Of a stretch of 64,000 nt of DNA, positions 26,370 to 35,159 are shown piece after piece. The translations under genes were made by a program, and so were the position numbers. The notes under the pieces were generated by a model that saw only the letters and a program-made list of their open reading frames with translations, ran no database searches and was not told where the DNA came from. Positions within the stretch are counted from its first letter, which is position 1, and each line of letters begins with the position of its first letter. This stretch comes from JAHDCJ01 sp039028895 (GTDB lineage Bacteria; Bacteroidota; Bacteroidia; Chitinophagales; Saprospiraceae). The stretch is from positions 1 to 64,000 of the forward strand of contig JBCCHF010000001.1 of assembly GCA_039028895.1 (NCBI GenBank), written 5' to 3'.

Positions 26370-26377
26370 CAAATGTA
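26370..26377 (-). promoter_or_regulatory. -7 element candidate for nhaD
   Basis: Minus-strand TACATTTG fits TAnnTTTG exactly. The nearest upstream TTG is 25 bases away, wider than consensus. Confidence 0.3.
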
Positions 26378-26419
26378 AGAATTTTAATTTTGAATTAGTC
26401 CTCAACCAGTTAAAAACCC

Positions 26420-26427
26420 TATTTTTG
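26420..26427 (+). promoter_or_regulatory. -7 element candidate for the phoH-like gene
   Basis: TATTTTTG fits TAnnTTTG exactly; TTG at 26390-26392 is 27 bases upstream, wider than usual. It lies inside the longest open frame of the PhoH gene, which argues for the later TTG start at 26470. Confidence 0.4.
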
Positions 26428-26469
26428 TATTTTCATAATAACCAAAACTTAAAGTTAAGAGGTAGAAAT

Positions 26470-27483
26470 TTGAGTGAAATCATTTTAAGTATCAACGGCG
26501 TCGACCTGGTAGACTTTTACGGAGAAAAGGATGTCAAGCTGAACCTGGTCCGAAACGCCTTCCCGAATGTCAAGATTACTTCCAGAGGAAATACAATCAA
26601 ACTTTCAGGTAAAAAACCAGACACCCAGCGTTGTAAAGAAAAGATCGAAATGATGGTCCGACTTTTGAAGGACCACGAAAGGATGACTAAACAAGATGTA
26701 GAAGAGATACTTGGCAACCAGAATCCTTTCGCTAATCATATCAGCAAAAAAGATAATGGTAATGCCATCGTTTATGGTCGCAATGGCAGACCAATCAAAG
26801 CCCGGACGCGGAACCAGAAAAAACTGGTTGAGCTTTCTGAGCTGAATGATATTGTTTTTGCGGTTGGTCCAGCTGGTACTGGTAAGACCTATACTGCGGT
26901 GGCCCTTGCTGTCAGAGCACTGAAAAATAAGATCGTCCGTAAAATCATTCTTACCCGTCCCGCAGTAGAAGCAGGAGAAAGCCTTGGTTTTCTACCTGGT
27001 GACCTGAAGGAAAAGATCGACCCATACCTGAGGCCGCTTTACGATGCACTTGATGATATGGTGCCCCTAGAAAAACTTGATCATTTTATTACAAATCGGG
27101 TCATCGAAGTAGCACCTTTAGCTTATATGCGTGGTCGTACACTCGATAATGCATTTATCATTTTGGATGAAGCGCAAAATGCCACGGTTACCCAACTAAA
27201 GATGTTTCTCACCCGTATCGGCCCTTCAGCCAAGTGTATTGTAACGGGTGACCTGACTCAAATTGACCTGCCCCGACACCAAAGGTCAGGCCTTGCTCGC
27301 AGTCTTGATACCCTGAAGGATATCAATGGCATTGGCGTTACTTTCCTCACTGCAGAGGATGTAGTACGACACCGCCTCGTCAAATCCATCATCAAAGCTT
27401 TTGACAAAATGGCAGATGAAGACAAGACCGCTCGTGAGGAGAAAAAAGCCAGGAAGATTGACTCAGAGTCTGATAATAGTTAA
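26470..27483 (+). CDS. PhoH family ATPase
   Basis: 337 residues from a TTG at 26470. The frame is open 15 codons further upstream, but that stretch holds the -7 element and is unlike the family; the TTG follows an AAGAGG-like ribosome-binding sequence and gives SEIILSINGVDLVDFYG, the usual PhoH beginning. Walker A is GPAGTGKTYTAVALA (about 133-147) and Walker B is IILDEAQNAT. A KH-like N-terminal region fits nucleic-acid binding. PhoH-like proteins are soluble RNA-linked ATPases. Lon begins 53 bases downstream on the same strand. Confidence 0.9.
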   Translation: MSEIILSINGVDLVDFYGEKDVKLNLVRNAFPNVKITSRGNTIKLSGKKPDTQRCKEKIEMMVRLLKDHERMTKQDVEEILGNQNPFANHISKKDNGNAIVYGRNGRPIKARTRNQKKLVELSELNDIVFAVGPAGTGKTYTAVALAVRALKNKIVRKIILTRPAVEAGESLGFLPGDLKEKIDPYLRPLYDALDDMVPLEKLDHFITNRVIEVAPLAYMRGRTLDNAFIILDEAQNATVTQLKMFLTRIGPSAKCIVTGDLTQIDLPRHQRSGLARSLDTLKDINGIGVTFLTAEDVVRHRLVKSIIKAFDKMADEDKTAREEKKARKIDSESDNS

Positions 27484-27536
27484 TTTGAAGGTTAGTTTCT
27501 TCTTTCCTGAAAGAAAAGAGAGGACAACATATTATT

Positions 27537-29948
27537 ATGTTTGAAGATTATTTTATTCCAAGGCAGGCGGATGATGAAGTGGAATTCATGCCTATATTTT
27601 CGGTAGATGAGGGAGAAGACTTCCAACCTAATGAAGCTTTCCCCGACATTTTGCCTCTATTGGCGTTAAAAAACACGGTACTCTTTCCGGGCATTATTAT
27701 TCCAATTACTATTGCCAGGGAAAAGTCTGTTAAGGCGGTACAGAAAGCCTATGATGAAGACCGCTTAATCGGTGTTGTCTCACAAAAAGACGTCGATGTA
27801 GAAGACCCTGTCCTTGAAGACCTGTATAGCGTAGGCACCATTGCCAAAGTTATTAAACTGCTCAGGCTGCCTGACGGTAATTCGACCGCCATTCTGCAAG
27901 GCAGAAAACGTTTCGAACTCAGCCAGATCATCAGAATGGAGCCTTTCATAATGGGGCATATCACCCCGCTGGAAGATATTGAACCCAAAAATGAAAAGGC
28001 TTTCGAAGCTATCATTGCCTCCATTCGTGATATGGCTTTCAAGATCATCCGGCTTTCGCCAAATATTCCGACTGAAGCCTCCGTGGTCTTGAAGAATATC
28101 AACAACAAACGCTTTTTCCTGAATTTTATCGCTTCAAATCTTAATGTCAAGATCGCTTCCAAACAATCTATTCTTGAGATAAACGAGATGGACCGCAGAG
28201 CCGAAACCATCCTTTCTCAAATGGACAGCGAACTGCAGATGCTCGAATTGCGCGATCAGATTGAAAGCAAGGTGAGGACAGACCTCGAAAAGCAACAGCG
28301 GGACTACTTCCTCAACCAGCAACTCAAAACCATTCAAGAAGAGCTTGGGCAAAATTCTAATGAACAGGAATTAGAAAATCTTGCGATCAGGGCAAAGAAG
28401 AAGAAATGGAGTAAGGAAGTCAATGATGCTTTCCTCAAGGAGTTGAACAAGGTACGCCGCATGAATCCCGCTGTAGCGGAATATTCAGTGTATGTCAATT
28501 ACCTTGAACTCATGCTCGACCTCCCTTGGAACGAGTACACCAAGGACAATTTTGACCTAAAAAAGGCCAAAAAAATATTGGATAACGACCATTGCGGACT
28601 TGAGAAAGTGAAAGACCGGATCCTCGAACATTTAGCCGTTCTCAAGTTAAAGGGGAATATGAAAGCCCCGATTATCTGCCTTGTTGGTCCTCCCGGCGTA
28701 GGCAAAACATCACTCGGGAAATCCATCGCATCAGCACTTAAGCGCAAATACATAAGAATGTCATTGGGCGGCCTTCATGATGAATCCGAAATCCGTGGGC
28801 ATCGTAAGACCTATATCGGTGCCATGCCAGGCCGGATCATCCAGTCGATAAAAAAAGCAAAGTCGTCTAATCCTGTTTTCATTCTTGATGAGATTGACAA
28901 GGTTGGTAAAGATTTCAGGGGAGACCCTTCGTCTGCTTTACTGGAGGTATTGGACCCTGAGCAAAATGGTACATTCCACGACAATTACCTTGAATTGGAA
29001 TATGACCTTTCAAAGGTAATGTTTATCGCAACAGCCAATTCGCTTTCTACTATTCAACCAGCCTTGCTTGACAGGATGGAGATAATCCCGGTTAGTGGTT
29101 ATTCGATTGAAGAAAAAGTAGATATCGCAAAAAAACATTTGTTGCCTGACCAAAGAAAGGAACATGGCCTGACTGCCAAAATGGTCAAGATCAAACCTGA
29201 GATCATAACACGCATCATCCAGGATTATACGCGTGAATCCGGTGTCAGGGAACTCAATCGCCGTATTGCGGGTGTCTTGCGTGGTGTTGCCAAAAAGGTA
29301 GCCATGGAAGAAAAGTACAATATTACCGTCAAGGAAAAAGATCTGTACGAGTACCTCGGCCCTACGGTCTATAATAATGACCTATACCAGGAAACTCAGA
29401 CACCTGGTGTTGCTGTTGGGCTGGCCTGGACTAAAGTTGGCGGTGACATCTTATTTGTAGAAGCCAGCCTGAGTAACGGAAAAGGCAACCTTACCCTTAC
29501 GGGAAATCTGGGCGAAGTTATGAAAGAATCGGCAACGACCGCCCTGAGTTACCTAAAAGCACATTGTGAAAGCATTGGGATTGACCCCGAGTTGTTTGAC
29601 CATAAAAGCGTGCATGTACATGTACCAGCAGGAGCTATTCCGAAAGATGGGCCTTCGGCGGGGATTACAATGCTTACAGCATTAGCTTCAGCTTATACAG
29701 GTTTCCCAATAAAGGCATTCATGGCTATGACAGGAGAAATCACCTTACGTGGTAAAGTCTTGCCTGTCGGTGGCATAAAAGAAAAGATACTCGCTGCCAA
29801 CCGTTCGGGAATAAAGGAAATAATTCTTTGCAAAAGCAATGAAAAGGACATTTTGGAAATCAAGCCCAGCTACATTGAAGGTATGACCTTCCACTATGTC
29901 GATACCATGGAAGAAGTTTTGAAGCTCGCTTTGATCGAAGACTTTTAA
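27537..29948 (+). CDS. lon: Lon ATP-dependent protease (endopeptidase La)
   Basis: 803 residues with the full Lon layout: N-terminal substrate-binding domain, a coiled middle part, AAA+ module with Walker A GPPGVGKTS (about 382) and sensor region, and a C-terminal protease domain. Catalytic dyad: Ser707 in DGPSAG and Lys750 in GGIKEK, spaced 43 residues as in E. coli Lon. It degrades misfolded and regulatory proteins in the cytoplasm. A weak hairpin follows the stop codon. Confidence 0.97.
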   Translation: MFEDYFIPRQADDEVEFMPIFSVDEGEDFQPNEAFPDILPLLALKNTVLFPGIIIPITIAREKSVKAVQKAYDEDRLIGVVSQKDVDVEDPVLEDLYSVGTIAKVIKLLRLPDGNSTAILQGRKRFELSQIIRMEPFIMGHITPLEDIEPKNEKAFEAIIASIRDMAFKIIRLSPNIPTEASVVLKNINNKRFFLNFIASNLNVKIASKQSILEINEMDRRAETILSQMDSELQMLELRDQIESKVRTDLEKQQRDYFLNQQLKTIQEELGQNSNEQELENLAIRAKKKKWSKEVNDAFLKELNKVRRMNPAVAEYSVYVNYLELMLDLPWNEYTKDNFDLKKAKKILDNDHCGLEKVKDRILEHLAVLKLKGNMKAPIICLVGPPGVGKTSLGKSIASALKRKYIRMSLGGLHDESEIRGHRKTYIGAMPGRIIQSIKKAKSSNPVFILDEIDKVGKDFRGDPSSALLEVLDPEQNGTFHDNYLELEYDLSKVMFIATANSLSTIQPALLDRMEIIPVSGYSIEEKVDIAKKHLLPDQRKEHGLTAKMVKIKPEIITRIIQDYTRESGVRELNRRIAGVLRGVAKKVAMEEKYNITVKEKDLYEYLGPTVYNNDLYQETQTPGVAVGLAWTKVGGDILFVEASLSNGKGNLTLTGNLGEVMKESATTALSYLKAHCESIGIDPELFDHKSVHVHVPAGAIPKDGPSAGITMLTALASAYTGFPIKAFMAMTGEITLRGKVLPVGGIKEKILAANRSGIKEIILCKSNEKDILEIKPSYIEGMTFHYVDTMEEVLKLALIEDF

Positions 29949-29982
29949 AGGATTTGTTGTTAAACCTTTGTTAACGAATCCT
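29949..29982 (+). terminator. possible weak terminator after lon
   Basis: AGGATT (29949-29954) pairs with AATCCT (29977-29982), and GTTAA with TTAAC inside, followed by GTAATTTT. The stem is interrupted and the T-run short. Confidence 0.3.
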
Positions 29983-30070
29983 GTAATTTTAAACGCAGCA
30001 TTGTTTTTGTCCGTTATAACTGAAGTTGTATGGAACAGAGGGGCTGGAAGCCGATTTTGACCAGTGTAGT

Positions 30071-30101
30071 TTGTAAAGATTCAAGCATTGGTCTACATTT
30101 G
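30071..30101 (+). promoter_or_regulatory. near-consensus promoter upstream of the carboxypeptidase-regulatory-like gene
   Basis: TTG at 30071-30073, exactly 20 bases, then TACATTTG at 30094-30101 (TAnnTTTG exact). Transcription would start about 14 bases before the GTG at 30122. Confidence 0.6.
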
Positions 30102-30121
30102 CATCAATAAAACCTGTAAAC

Positions 30122-30748
30122 GTGAAATACTTTCTCTTCATTTTCGCCTTTTTATCAATCAGTTCAGTTGCTTTCGGGCAAGATGATGACCTCGTCCAGG
30201 TAACAGGTATCGTAATGACTTCTGACAGCCTTCGCGGCATTCCTTATGCAACTGTTGCCATAAAAGGTACATCGAGAGGGTCTTTCGCTAATTTTGACGG
30301 TTTCTTTTCACTTGTGGCGCGAAAAGGTGATGTGCTTCAATTTGTTTCACTTGGTTTTAAAGACATAGAATACACTATTCCTGAAGATACTAAAGGTAAC
30401 AGGTTGACCATCGTCCAATTAATGACTGCAGATGTCCTTAATCTGCCTGAAACCATTGTTTTCCCCTGGCCAAGCCGTGAACATTTTCGCCTTGAATTCC
30501 TGGCGATGGACGTCAGTAATGCCTTTGAAGAAACCGCCCAGGCCAACCTCGCACAGGAGCGGTTAAATGATATTTCTGAAGTAATGGTTATGGATGGAAA
30601 TGAGAACAGTGATTTCTTTCTGCGGCAGCAGGCTAAAAATTACTACCATTATGGTCAGGCGCCTCCACAGCATATCTTCAATGCGTTTGCCTGGGCTGAG
30701 TTTATTAAGGCCTGGCAAAGAGGTGATTTTAAAAAGAAAAAAGACTAA
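30122..30748 (+). CDS. secreted protein with carboxypeptidase-regulatory-like domain
   Basis: 208 residues from a GTG at 30122 that begins a signal peptide (ending AFGQ at 20). Residues about 27-100 follow the carboxypeptidase-regulatory-like (CarboxypepD_reg) pattern: VTGIVMTSDSLRGIPYATVAI, then FANFDGFFSL and LQFVSLGFKD, the same plug-like domain that starts many TonB-dependent receptors. The C-terminal half is helical and unassigned. No barrel follows, so this is a standalone envelope protein of unknown role. The methyltransferase gene starts 15 bases later and may be co-transcribed. Confidence 0.75.
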   Translation: MKYFLFIFAFLSISSVAFGQDDDLVQVTGIVMTSDSLRGIPYATVAIKGTSRGSFANFDGFFSLVARKGDVLQFVSLGFKDIEYTIPEDTKGNRLTIVQLMTADVLNLPETIVFPWPSREHFRLEFLAMDVSNAFEETAQANLAQERLNDISEVMVMDGNENSDFFLRQQAKNYYHYGQAPPQHIFNAFAWAEFIKAWQRGDFKKKKD

Positions 30749-30763
30749 TCAGGGTTTCGCCTG

Positions 30764-31351
30764 ATGATCCTCAAGCTCATTCATACTTTACCCTTCCTGA
30801 GAAGACTTTACGTTACCCGTTTAGGTCCTAAATGGGTTGATGGGAAAATAAGTCCGTTTATAGAATTCCTGAAATCAGAAGATAAGATTCTTGATATTGG
30901 CTCTGGCGGTGGTTTGGTCACCAAAACACTTAGAATGAAAGGGTTTAACACCACACCTCTTGATATTGCAGACCTCAGTTATTCGGATGATGTGAAACCT
31001 GTGGTATATAATGGAAGGGATATGCCTTTTGAGGACAATCAATTTGATCTGGCACTTCTATTAACGATACTTCATCATACAGAAAATCCAGAAGCCATCT
31101 TAAAAGAGACCTGCCGGGTTGCTAAACGCATTGTGATCATAGAAGACATCTACGACTCCAGCATCCAAAAGTATCTCACCTTGGCCACAGACCGATTTGT
31201 AAACTGGGGGTTTTCCCCCTGTCCCCATACCAATAAAAATGATGAAGGGTGGAGGTCCTTATTTCAAAAGCTAAATTTAGAACTCAATTCCGTCAGTTAT
31301 CATAATGTGTTTGGGTTGTATAAACAAGCTGTTTATCATTTGGTAAAATAG
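30764..31351 (+). CDS. class I SAM-dependent methyltransferase
   Basis: 195 residues. Motif I is ILDIGSGGGLVTK (about 42-54) and motif IV region is FDLALLLTILHHT, both typical of the Methyltransf_11 group. No signal peptide; cytoplasmic. Substrate unknown. It ends 55 bases from the convergent TPR/Glu-rich gene, with a 7-bp AATAGTT/AACTATT pair between. Confidence 0.85.
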   Translation: MILKLIHTLPFLRRLYVTRLGPKWVDGKISPFIEFLKSEDKILDIGSGGGLVTKTLRMKGFNTTPLDIADLSYSDDVKPVVYNGRDMPFEDNQFDLALLLTILHHTENPEAILKETCRVAKRIVIIEDIYDSSIQKYLTLATDRFVNWGFSPCPHTNKNDEGWRSLFQKLNLELNSVSYHNVFGLYKQAVYHLVK

Positions 31352-31406
31352 GAGAAAGATAAAATAGTTGGTTTTATATTGTCTGGTTGGGTTAACTATT
31401 AAAGAT

Positions 31407-32729
31407 TTAGTTATTCTTTTTATTTTTTTTCTTTGATTTCTTGCTTTCCTGCAATTGTAATACGTGATCAACTGCTGAAGGCATCCTGATACCAGGAATA
31501 CGTGGCGTACTTGAGAATGAAGGAACTACAGCTTCTTCTTCAACGACTTCTTCTGCAACTTCTTCAATGGCCTTTTCTTCAACTACTTTTGTTTCTGCTA
31601 CAACTGCTTCTTTGACCTCAACTACTTCCTCTTTAATTTCAGCAGGTTTCTCAACGACTTCTTCTTTAAATACAGGCGCCGAAATAACTGCTTCTTCAAA
31701 TACCTCTTCGGTAATATCCTCTGCCATTTCCTCTTTTGTCTCAACAGGTATATCAACAACTTCTTCTTTAAATACAGGAGTGGTTAATGCTGGTGTTTCC
31801 TCTTCTAAAATTTCTTCAACAACCTCTTCTTCTACCGCAATAGGGACCTCTAGAGCTGACTTAACTGTGACATTGTGCTTTTCTACTTCTTCAACAATTT
31901 TTTCTTCAATTTCTGGTTCAACCTCTCCCATTACCACTTCTTCAACCGATTCTGGCTGCTCTAATGCTGGTAATAATTCATTCAGGATGGCGGTTGACAT
32001 TTCTTCTGTTTCAACCTGACCGGCTTTCATTTTCCTTGCTTTCTTTTCTTTTTTGGCCAATTCCGGGGCAGGTGCAGGGGCCATAACTTCCTCCTTCTTG
32101 ATAGGTTCCATCACCTTTTCTTCTTCTTCAGCTTTGAAAACTGGAACAACAATTGGTCTTGTCATTGAACTGGACACCTTTGAAGATTCTTCCAATAAAA
32201 TGGCTGATTCGTCATCGATTGAAACAATTTCCTCACTCATTGGTGGTTGAATCTCGAGCTCCAATGTCTCATAGGCAACAGCCTCTTCAACGATTTCTGG
32301 TTCGTTGATGGCTGGTGGATTCAGCAAGTTATCCATCTCAACTTTCACATTGGAAAAAGCAGGGTTGAGATTTGCTGCCTTTTCGAGTGTAGAGACTGCC
32401 TTGTCTTCCTGATCGTTGGCTGCGTAGGCTTTTGCGAGATCGATCCAAGAATCTTCTCTGTCAGAATTAATAGCCAAAACACGTTTCAGATGCTTAATTG
32501 CAAAAGAGTTTTTGCCCTGTTCAGTATAAATCTGGGCAAGGAAATCGTGAGCAGCCTCGTGATCAGGGTCTGCCCAAATAACAGCCTTGAAATGATCAAG
32601 GGCCTTGTCATATTCTTGTTCCTGGAAATAATCGAGTCCTTTATTGAAGGCTTTTTCCGCATTCTTAGATTGAGCTGTCAAGGTTAGACAACAAGCCAGG
32701 GAGATAAAGAGGGTTAGGAAGATTTTCAT
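31407..32729 (-). CDS. secreted TPR protein with long Glu-rich repetitive tail
   Basis: 440 residues. Signal peptide 1-19 (TLTAQ). Residues about 22-135 are tetratricopeptide repeats (AEKAFNKGLDYFQEQEYDKA, AAHDFLAQIYTEQGKNSFAI, DSWIDLAKAYAANDQEDKAV). From 150 to 425 the chain is low complexity, very rich in Glu and Val, with internal copies of PVFKEEVV followed by VETKEE or AEIKEE. The last residues are a Lys-rich tail (KKSKKKNKKNN). No enzyme motif. Likely an extended periplasmic or surface protein whose TPR part binds partners; function unknown. Confidence 0.7.
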   Translation of the reverse strand: MKIFLTLFISLACCLTLTAQSKNAEKAFNKGLDYFQEQEYDKALDHFKAVIWADPDHEAAHDFLAQIYTEQGKNSFAIKHLKRVLAINSDREDSWIDLAKAYAANDQEDKAVSTLEKAANLNPAFSNVKVEMDNLLNPPAINEPEIVEEAVAYETLELEIQPPMSEEIVSIDDESAILLEESSKVSSSMTRPIVVPVFKAEEEEKVMEPIKKEEVMAPAPAPELAKKEKKARKMKAGQVETEEMSTAILNELLPALEQPESVEEVVMGEVEPEIEEKIVEEVEKHNVTVKSALEVPIAVEEEVVEEILEEETPALTTPVFKEEVVDIPVETKEEMAEDITEEVFEEAVISAPVFKEEVVEKPAEIKEEVVEVKEAVVAETKVVEEKAIEEVAEEVVEEEAVVPSFSSTPRIPGIRMPSAVDHVLQLQESKKSKKKNKKNN

Positions 32730-32803
32730 AAAAATTTAACTTTTGAATTTTAATCCAAGGTGGACGGTCTCGAATTAAACTATTTGCAAAACTCTAACAT
32801 GAA

Positions 32804-32818
32804 TTGCTAACTTAGCAA
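32804..32818. promoter_or_regulatory. 15-bp palindrome upstream of the TPR gene
   Basis: TTGCTAA, C, TTAGCAA: perfect 7-bp arms, 75-90 bases ahead of the TPR gene start on the minus strand. It may be an operator or the hairpin at the end of the deiodinase-like transcript. Confidence 0.3.
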
Positions 32819-32932
32819 AATAGAATATATTTCGGTTCATTAGCTGCAAATAGTCAGGTGTCACTACTTACAGTTTGAATTTCCAAATTTATAGAAGAGG
32901 ATTTTGACCAGAAAAATGAATAACTGTGACAG

Positions 32933-33598
32933 TTAAAAAAATATAGAAACCTTTTCTAACGGTTTTCTTTGAAGGTCGGGAACCACAGCCTCATTGGATG
33001 GATATCCGACAGGAAGCAAGAGGAATGGTCTTTCATTTTCCGGTCTTTGTAAAATTTTGTGTAAGAAGCCCATTGGACTGGGTGTATGGGTAAGGGTCGC
33101 CAAGCCGGCATTGTGAATTGCAGAAATCAGGAATCCAGCAGCAATGCCTACAGATTCCGAAACATAATAGTTCTTCTTTTTTTGACCATTTAGAATGTCA
33201 TAATTTTTCCTGAAAAGGATAATCAACCATGGAGCTGTTTCCAGGAATGGTTTGTTCCAATCTGTTCCAAGTGGTGCCAGGTCATCCAACCACTCTTCCG
33301 ACATACGCCCATTATAACTTCTGTATTCCTCTTCTTCGGCTGCTTTCCTGATCTCGCTTTTGATCGCGGGATCAGATACTGCACAGAAGGTCCAGGGTTG
33401 TTTATGTGCTCCGGAAGGTGCTGAAGAGGCGGTCATAATCAGATTATCAATAACTATTTTTGGGACCGGCCTGTCAGAAAAATGACGAACGGATCGTCTT
33501 ATATCCATTTTGGCGTAGAAATTAGAACTTCTTTCAACCATTTCTTCATCACTGAGAATTTCTTTCTGGTATGGAATAAATGGATATTTTTCAGTCAT
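32933..33598 (-). CDS. iodotyrosine deiodinase-like nitroreductase
   Basis: 221 residues from the ATG at 33598. The nitroreductase fold binds FMN (RRSVRHFSDRPVP, SAPSGAHKQPWTF). Beyond the fold it matches the iodotyrosine deiodinase (IYD) group: the lid residues that hold the amino-acid part of halotyrosine in human IYD (Glu157, Tyr161, Lys182) align with Glu91, Tyr95 and Lys116, with the same spacing (+4 and +25). IYD homologues in bacteria remove halogens from halotyrosines using reduced FMN; that activity is inferred here. No signal peptide. It starts 18 bases after the class V aminotransferase gene, in one operon with it and the SDR. Confidence 0.85.
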   Translation of the reverse strand: MTEKYPFIPYQKEILSDEEMVERSSNFYAKMDIRRSVRHFSDRPVPKIVIDNLIMTASSAPSGAHKQPWTFCAVSDPAIKSEIRKAAEEEEYRSYNGRMSEEWLDDLAPLGTDWNKPFLETAPWLIILFRKNYDILNGQKKKNYYVSESVGIAAGFLISAIHNAGLATLTHTPSPMGFLHKILQRPENERPFLLLPVGYPSNEAVVPDLQRKPLEKVSIFF

Positions 33599-33616
33599 TG
33601 ATTTCAAATTGTTCGA

Positions 33617-35107
33617 TTAAATAAACCACCCTTCTACTCTTCTTTTTTCTTCGTCGTGATTCAGAAGGCTTGTAAACTCATTTGATTGGTTACAGTAAGC
33701 GTAATCTTTCGCCCATTCCTGGTGATGCTGGGATAACTGGGTGATAGCAGAAATAATTATCTCAATCTCCTCATCTGACATAACAGGATGCACTGAAAGT
33801 CTTATCCAACCTGGTTTGGAGGCTAGGTCTCCTTCATCGATTTTTGAGGTAATCAAATTGGATTGGTGTTTTGAAACATTGAGAAGATAATGACCGTAGG
33901 TACCTGCGCAAGAACAACCACCACGCACCTGGACACCAAACTTGTCATTGAGTAATTTTACGCCCAGATTATAGTGCAGATCGTCGATATAAAACGAAAT
34001 GGCTCCGAGTCGGTGGGTGATGTTATCAGCGAGAATATGCAGGTTTTTGTTTTTCCTTAATTCAGTAAGAATATGAGGAATAATATCTTTTTCGCGCTCC
34101 AACATGCTTTCGACGCCCATTTCATCTTTTAGTTGAATGGCTAATGCAGCTTTTATAGTTTGCAAAAATGCCGGAGTCCCTCCGTCTTCTCTGGCTTCTA
34201 TGTCTTCAAGGTAATTATGCTCGCCCCATGGGTTGGTCCAACTCACGGTGCCTCCACCCGGGTTATCAGGAATTTTGTTTTGATACAAAGCCGAATCAAA
34301 AATCAAAACTCCGGGTGTCCCTGGTCCGCCGAGAAATTTATGAGGCGAGAAATAGATAGCATCAAGTTTTTCCATGGGATCTTCCGGATGCATATTGATA
34401 TCTACGTATGGTGCTGAACAGGCAAAATCGACAAAACACTTGCCGCCTGCTTCATGAATCATCCGAGCTATTTTGTGATAAGGCGAAAAGACACCTGTAA
34501 CATTGGAGCAGGAGGTAACTGCCGCAATTTTCGTCTTCCGGTCTTTATATTGCTCCAGCAATTTTGCAAAATGATCTAAATCGACCAGACCGTCCTGGTC
34601 AGGTTCGATGCACTGCACATCCGCGATAGTTTCCAGCCATGAAGTATGATTGGAATGATGTTCCATATGTGTAACAAAGACCACAGGTTTGAGATGCTGG
34701 GGTACATTAAGATAGCCCTCAAGTTTTTCGCAAATTTTAAGGCCAAGGATACGTTGAAATTTATTGACCACCCCAGTCATTCCTGATCCAGTGGTAATCA
34801 GAATATCTTCTGGTCCGGAATTGACATGTTGTTTAATGATTTCTTTGGCTTTATGATATGCCAGAGTCATTGAGGTGCCAGTTACCGTAGTTTCTGTATG
34901 GGTGTTACCTACGTATGGTCCTATCAGGTTACATAACTTTTCCTCAATAGGTCTGTACAGGCGTCCACTTGCGATCCAATCAGCGTAAATGATTCTTTTT
35001 TCTCCATACGGGGAAGAAAAAACAGCATCATTTCCAATGATATTTTTCCTGAACTTTTCGAAGTAAGCGTCGAGGTTCCGGGAGATTGTTTTTTCTGCAA
35101 CTTCCAT
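33617..35107 (-). CDS. class V aminotransferase (cysteine desulfurase-like)
   Basis: 496 residues from the ATG at 35107. A GTG at 35170 would overlap the SDR gene, but the added 21 residues lack family similarity. PLP is bound by Lys257 in SPHKFLGGPGT, the SufS/CsdB-type site. Other landmarks are HTETTVTG, THMEHHSNHTSW and a Cys-rich loop VRGGCSCAGTYGHYL near 400, which may hold the desulfurase cysteine. Enzymes of this fold release sulfur from cysteine or transaminate small amino acids; the true substrate is unclear. Middle gene of the SDR-aminotransferase-IYD operon. Confidence 0.85.
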   Translation of the reverse strand: MEVAEKTISRNLDAYFEKFRKNIIGNDAVFSSPYGEKRIIYADWIASGRLYRPIEEKLCNLIGPYVGNTHTETTVTGTSMTLAYHKAKEIIKQHVNSGPEDILITTGSGMTGVVNKFQRILGLKICEKLEGYLNVPQHLKPVVFVTHMEHHSNHTSWLETIADVQCIEPDQDGLVDLDHFAKLLEQYKDRKTKIAAVTSCSNVTGVFSPYHKIARMIHEAGGKCFVDFACSAPYVDINMHPEDPMEKLDAIYFSPHKFLGGPGTPGVLIFDSALYQNKIPDNPGGGTVSWTNPWGEHNYLEDIEAREDGGTPAFLQTIKAALAIQLKDEMGVESMLEREKDIIPHILTELRKNKNLHILADNITHRLGAISFYIDDLHYNLGVKLLNDKFGVQVRGGCSCAGTYGHYLLNVSKHQSNLITSKIDEGDLASKPGWIRLSVHPVMSDEEIEIIISAITQLSQHHQEWAKDYAYCNQSNEFTSLLNHDEEKRRVEGWFI

Positions 35108-35159
35108 CAGCCTGTGGTTAAATAGGTTAAAAACTGGGCACAAGATACGGATATTTGGG

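Noticed and set aside
31567..32250. Ser/Thr-rich open frames on the plus strand opposite the Glu-rich tail
   Set aside because: They are the antisense of GAA/GAG repeats, which read as Ser/Thr/Phe codons, and have no start signals.
32730..32932. Search for tRNA or small RNA in this and other spacers
   Set aside because: No cloverleaf or recognised RNA family could be found by eye.
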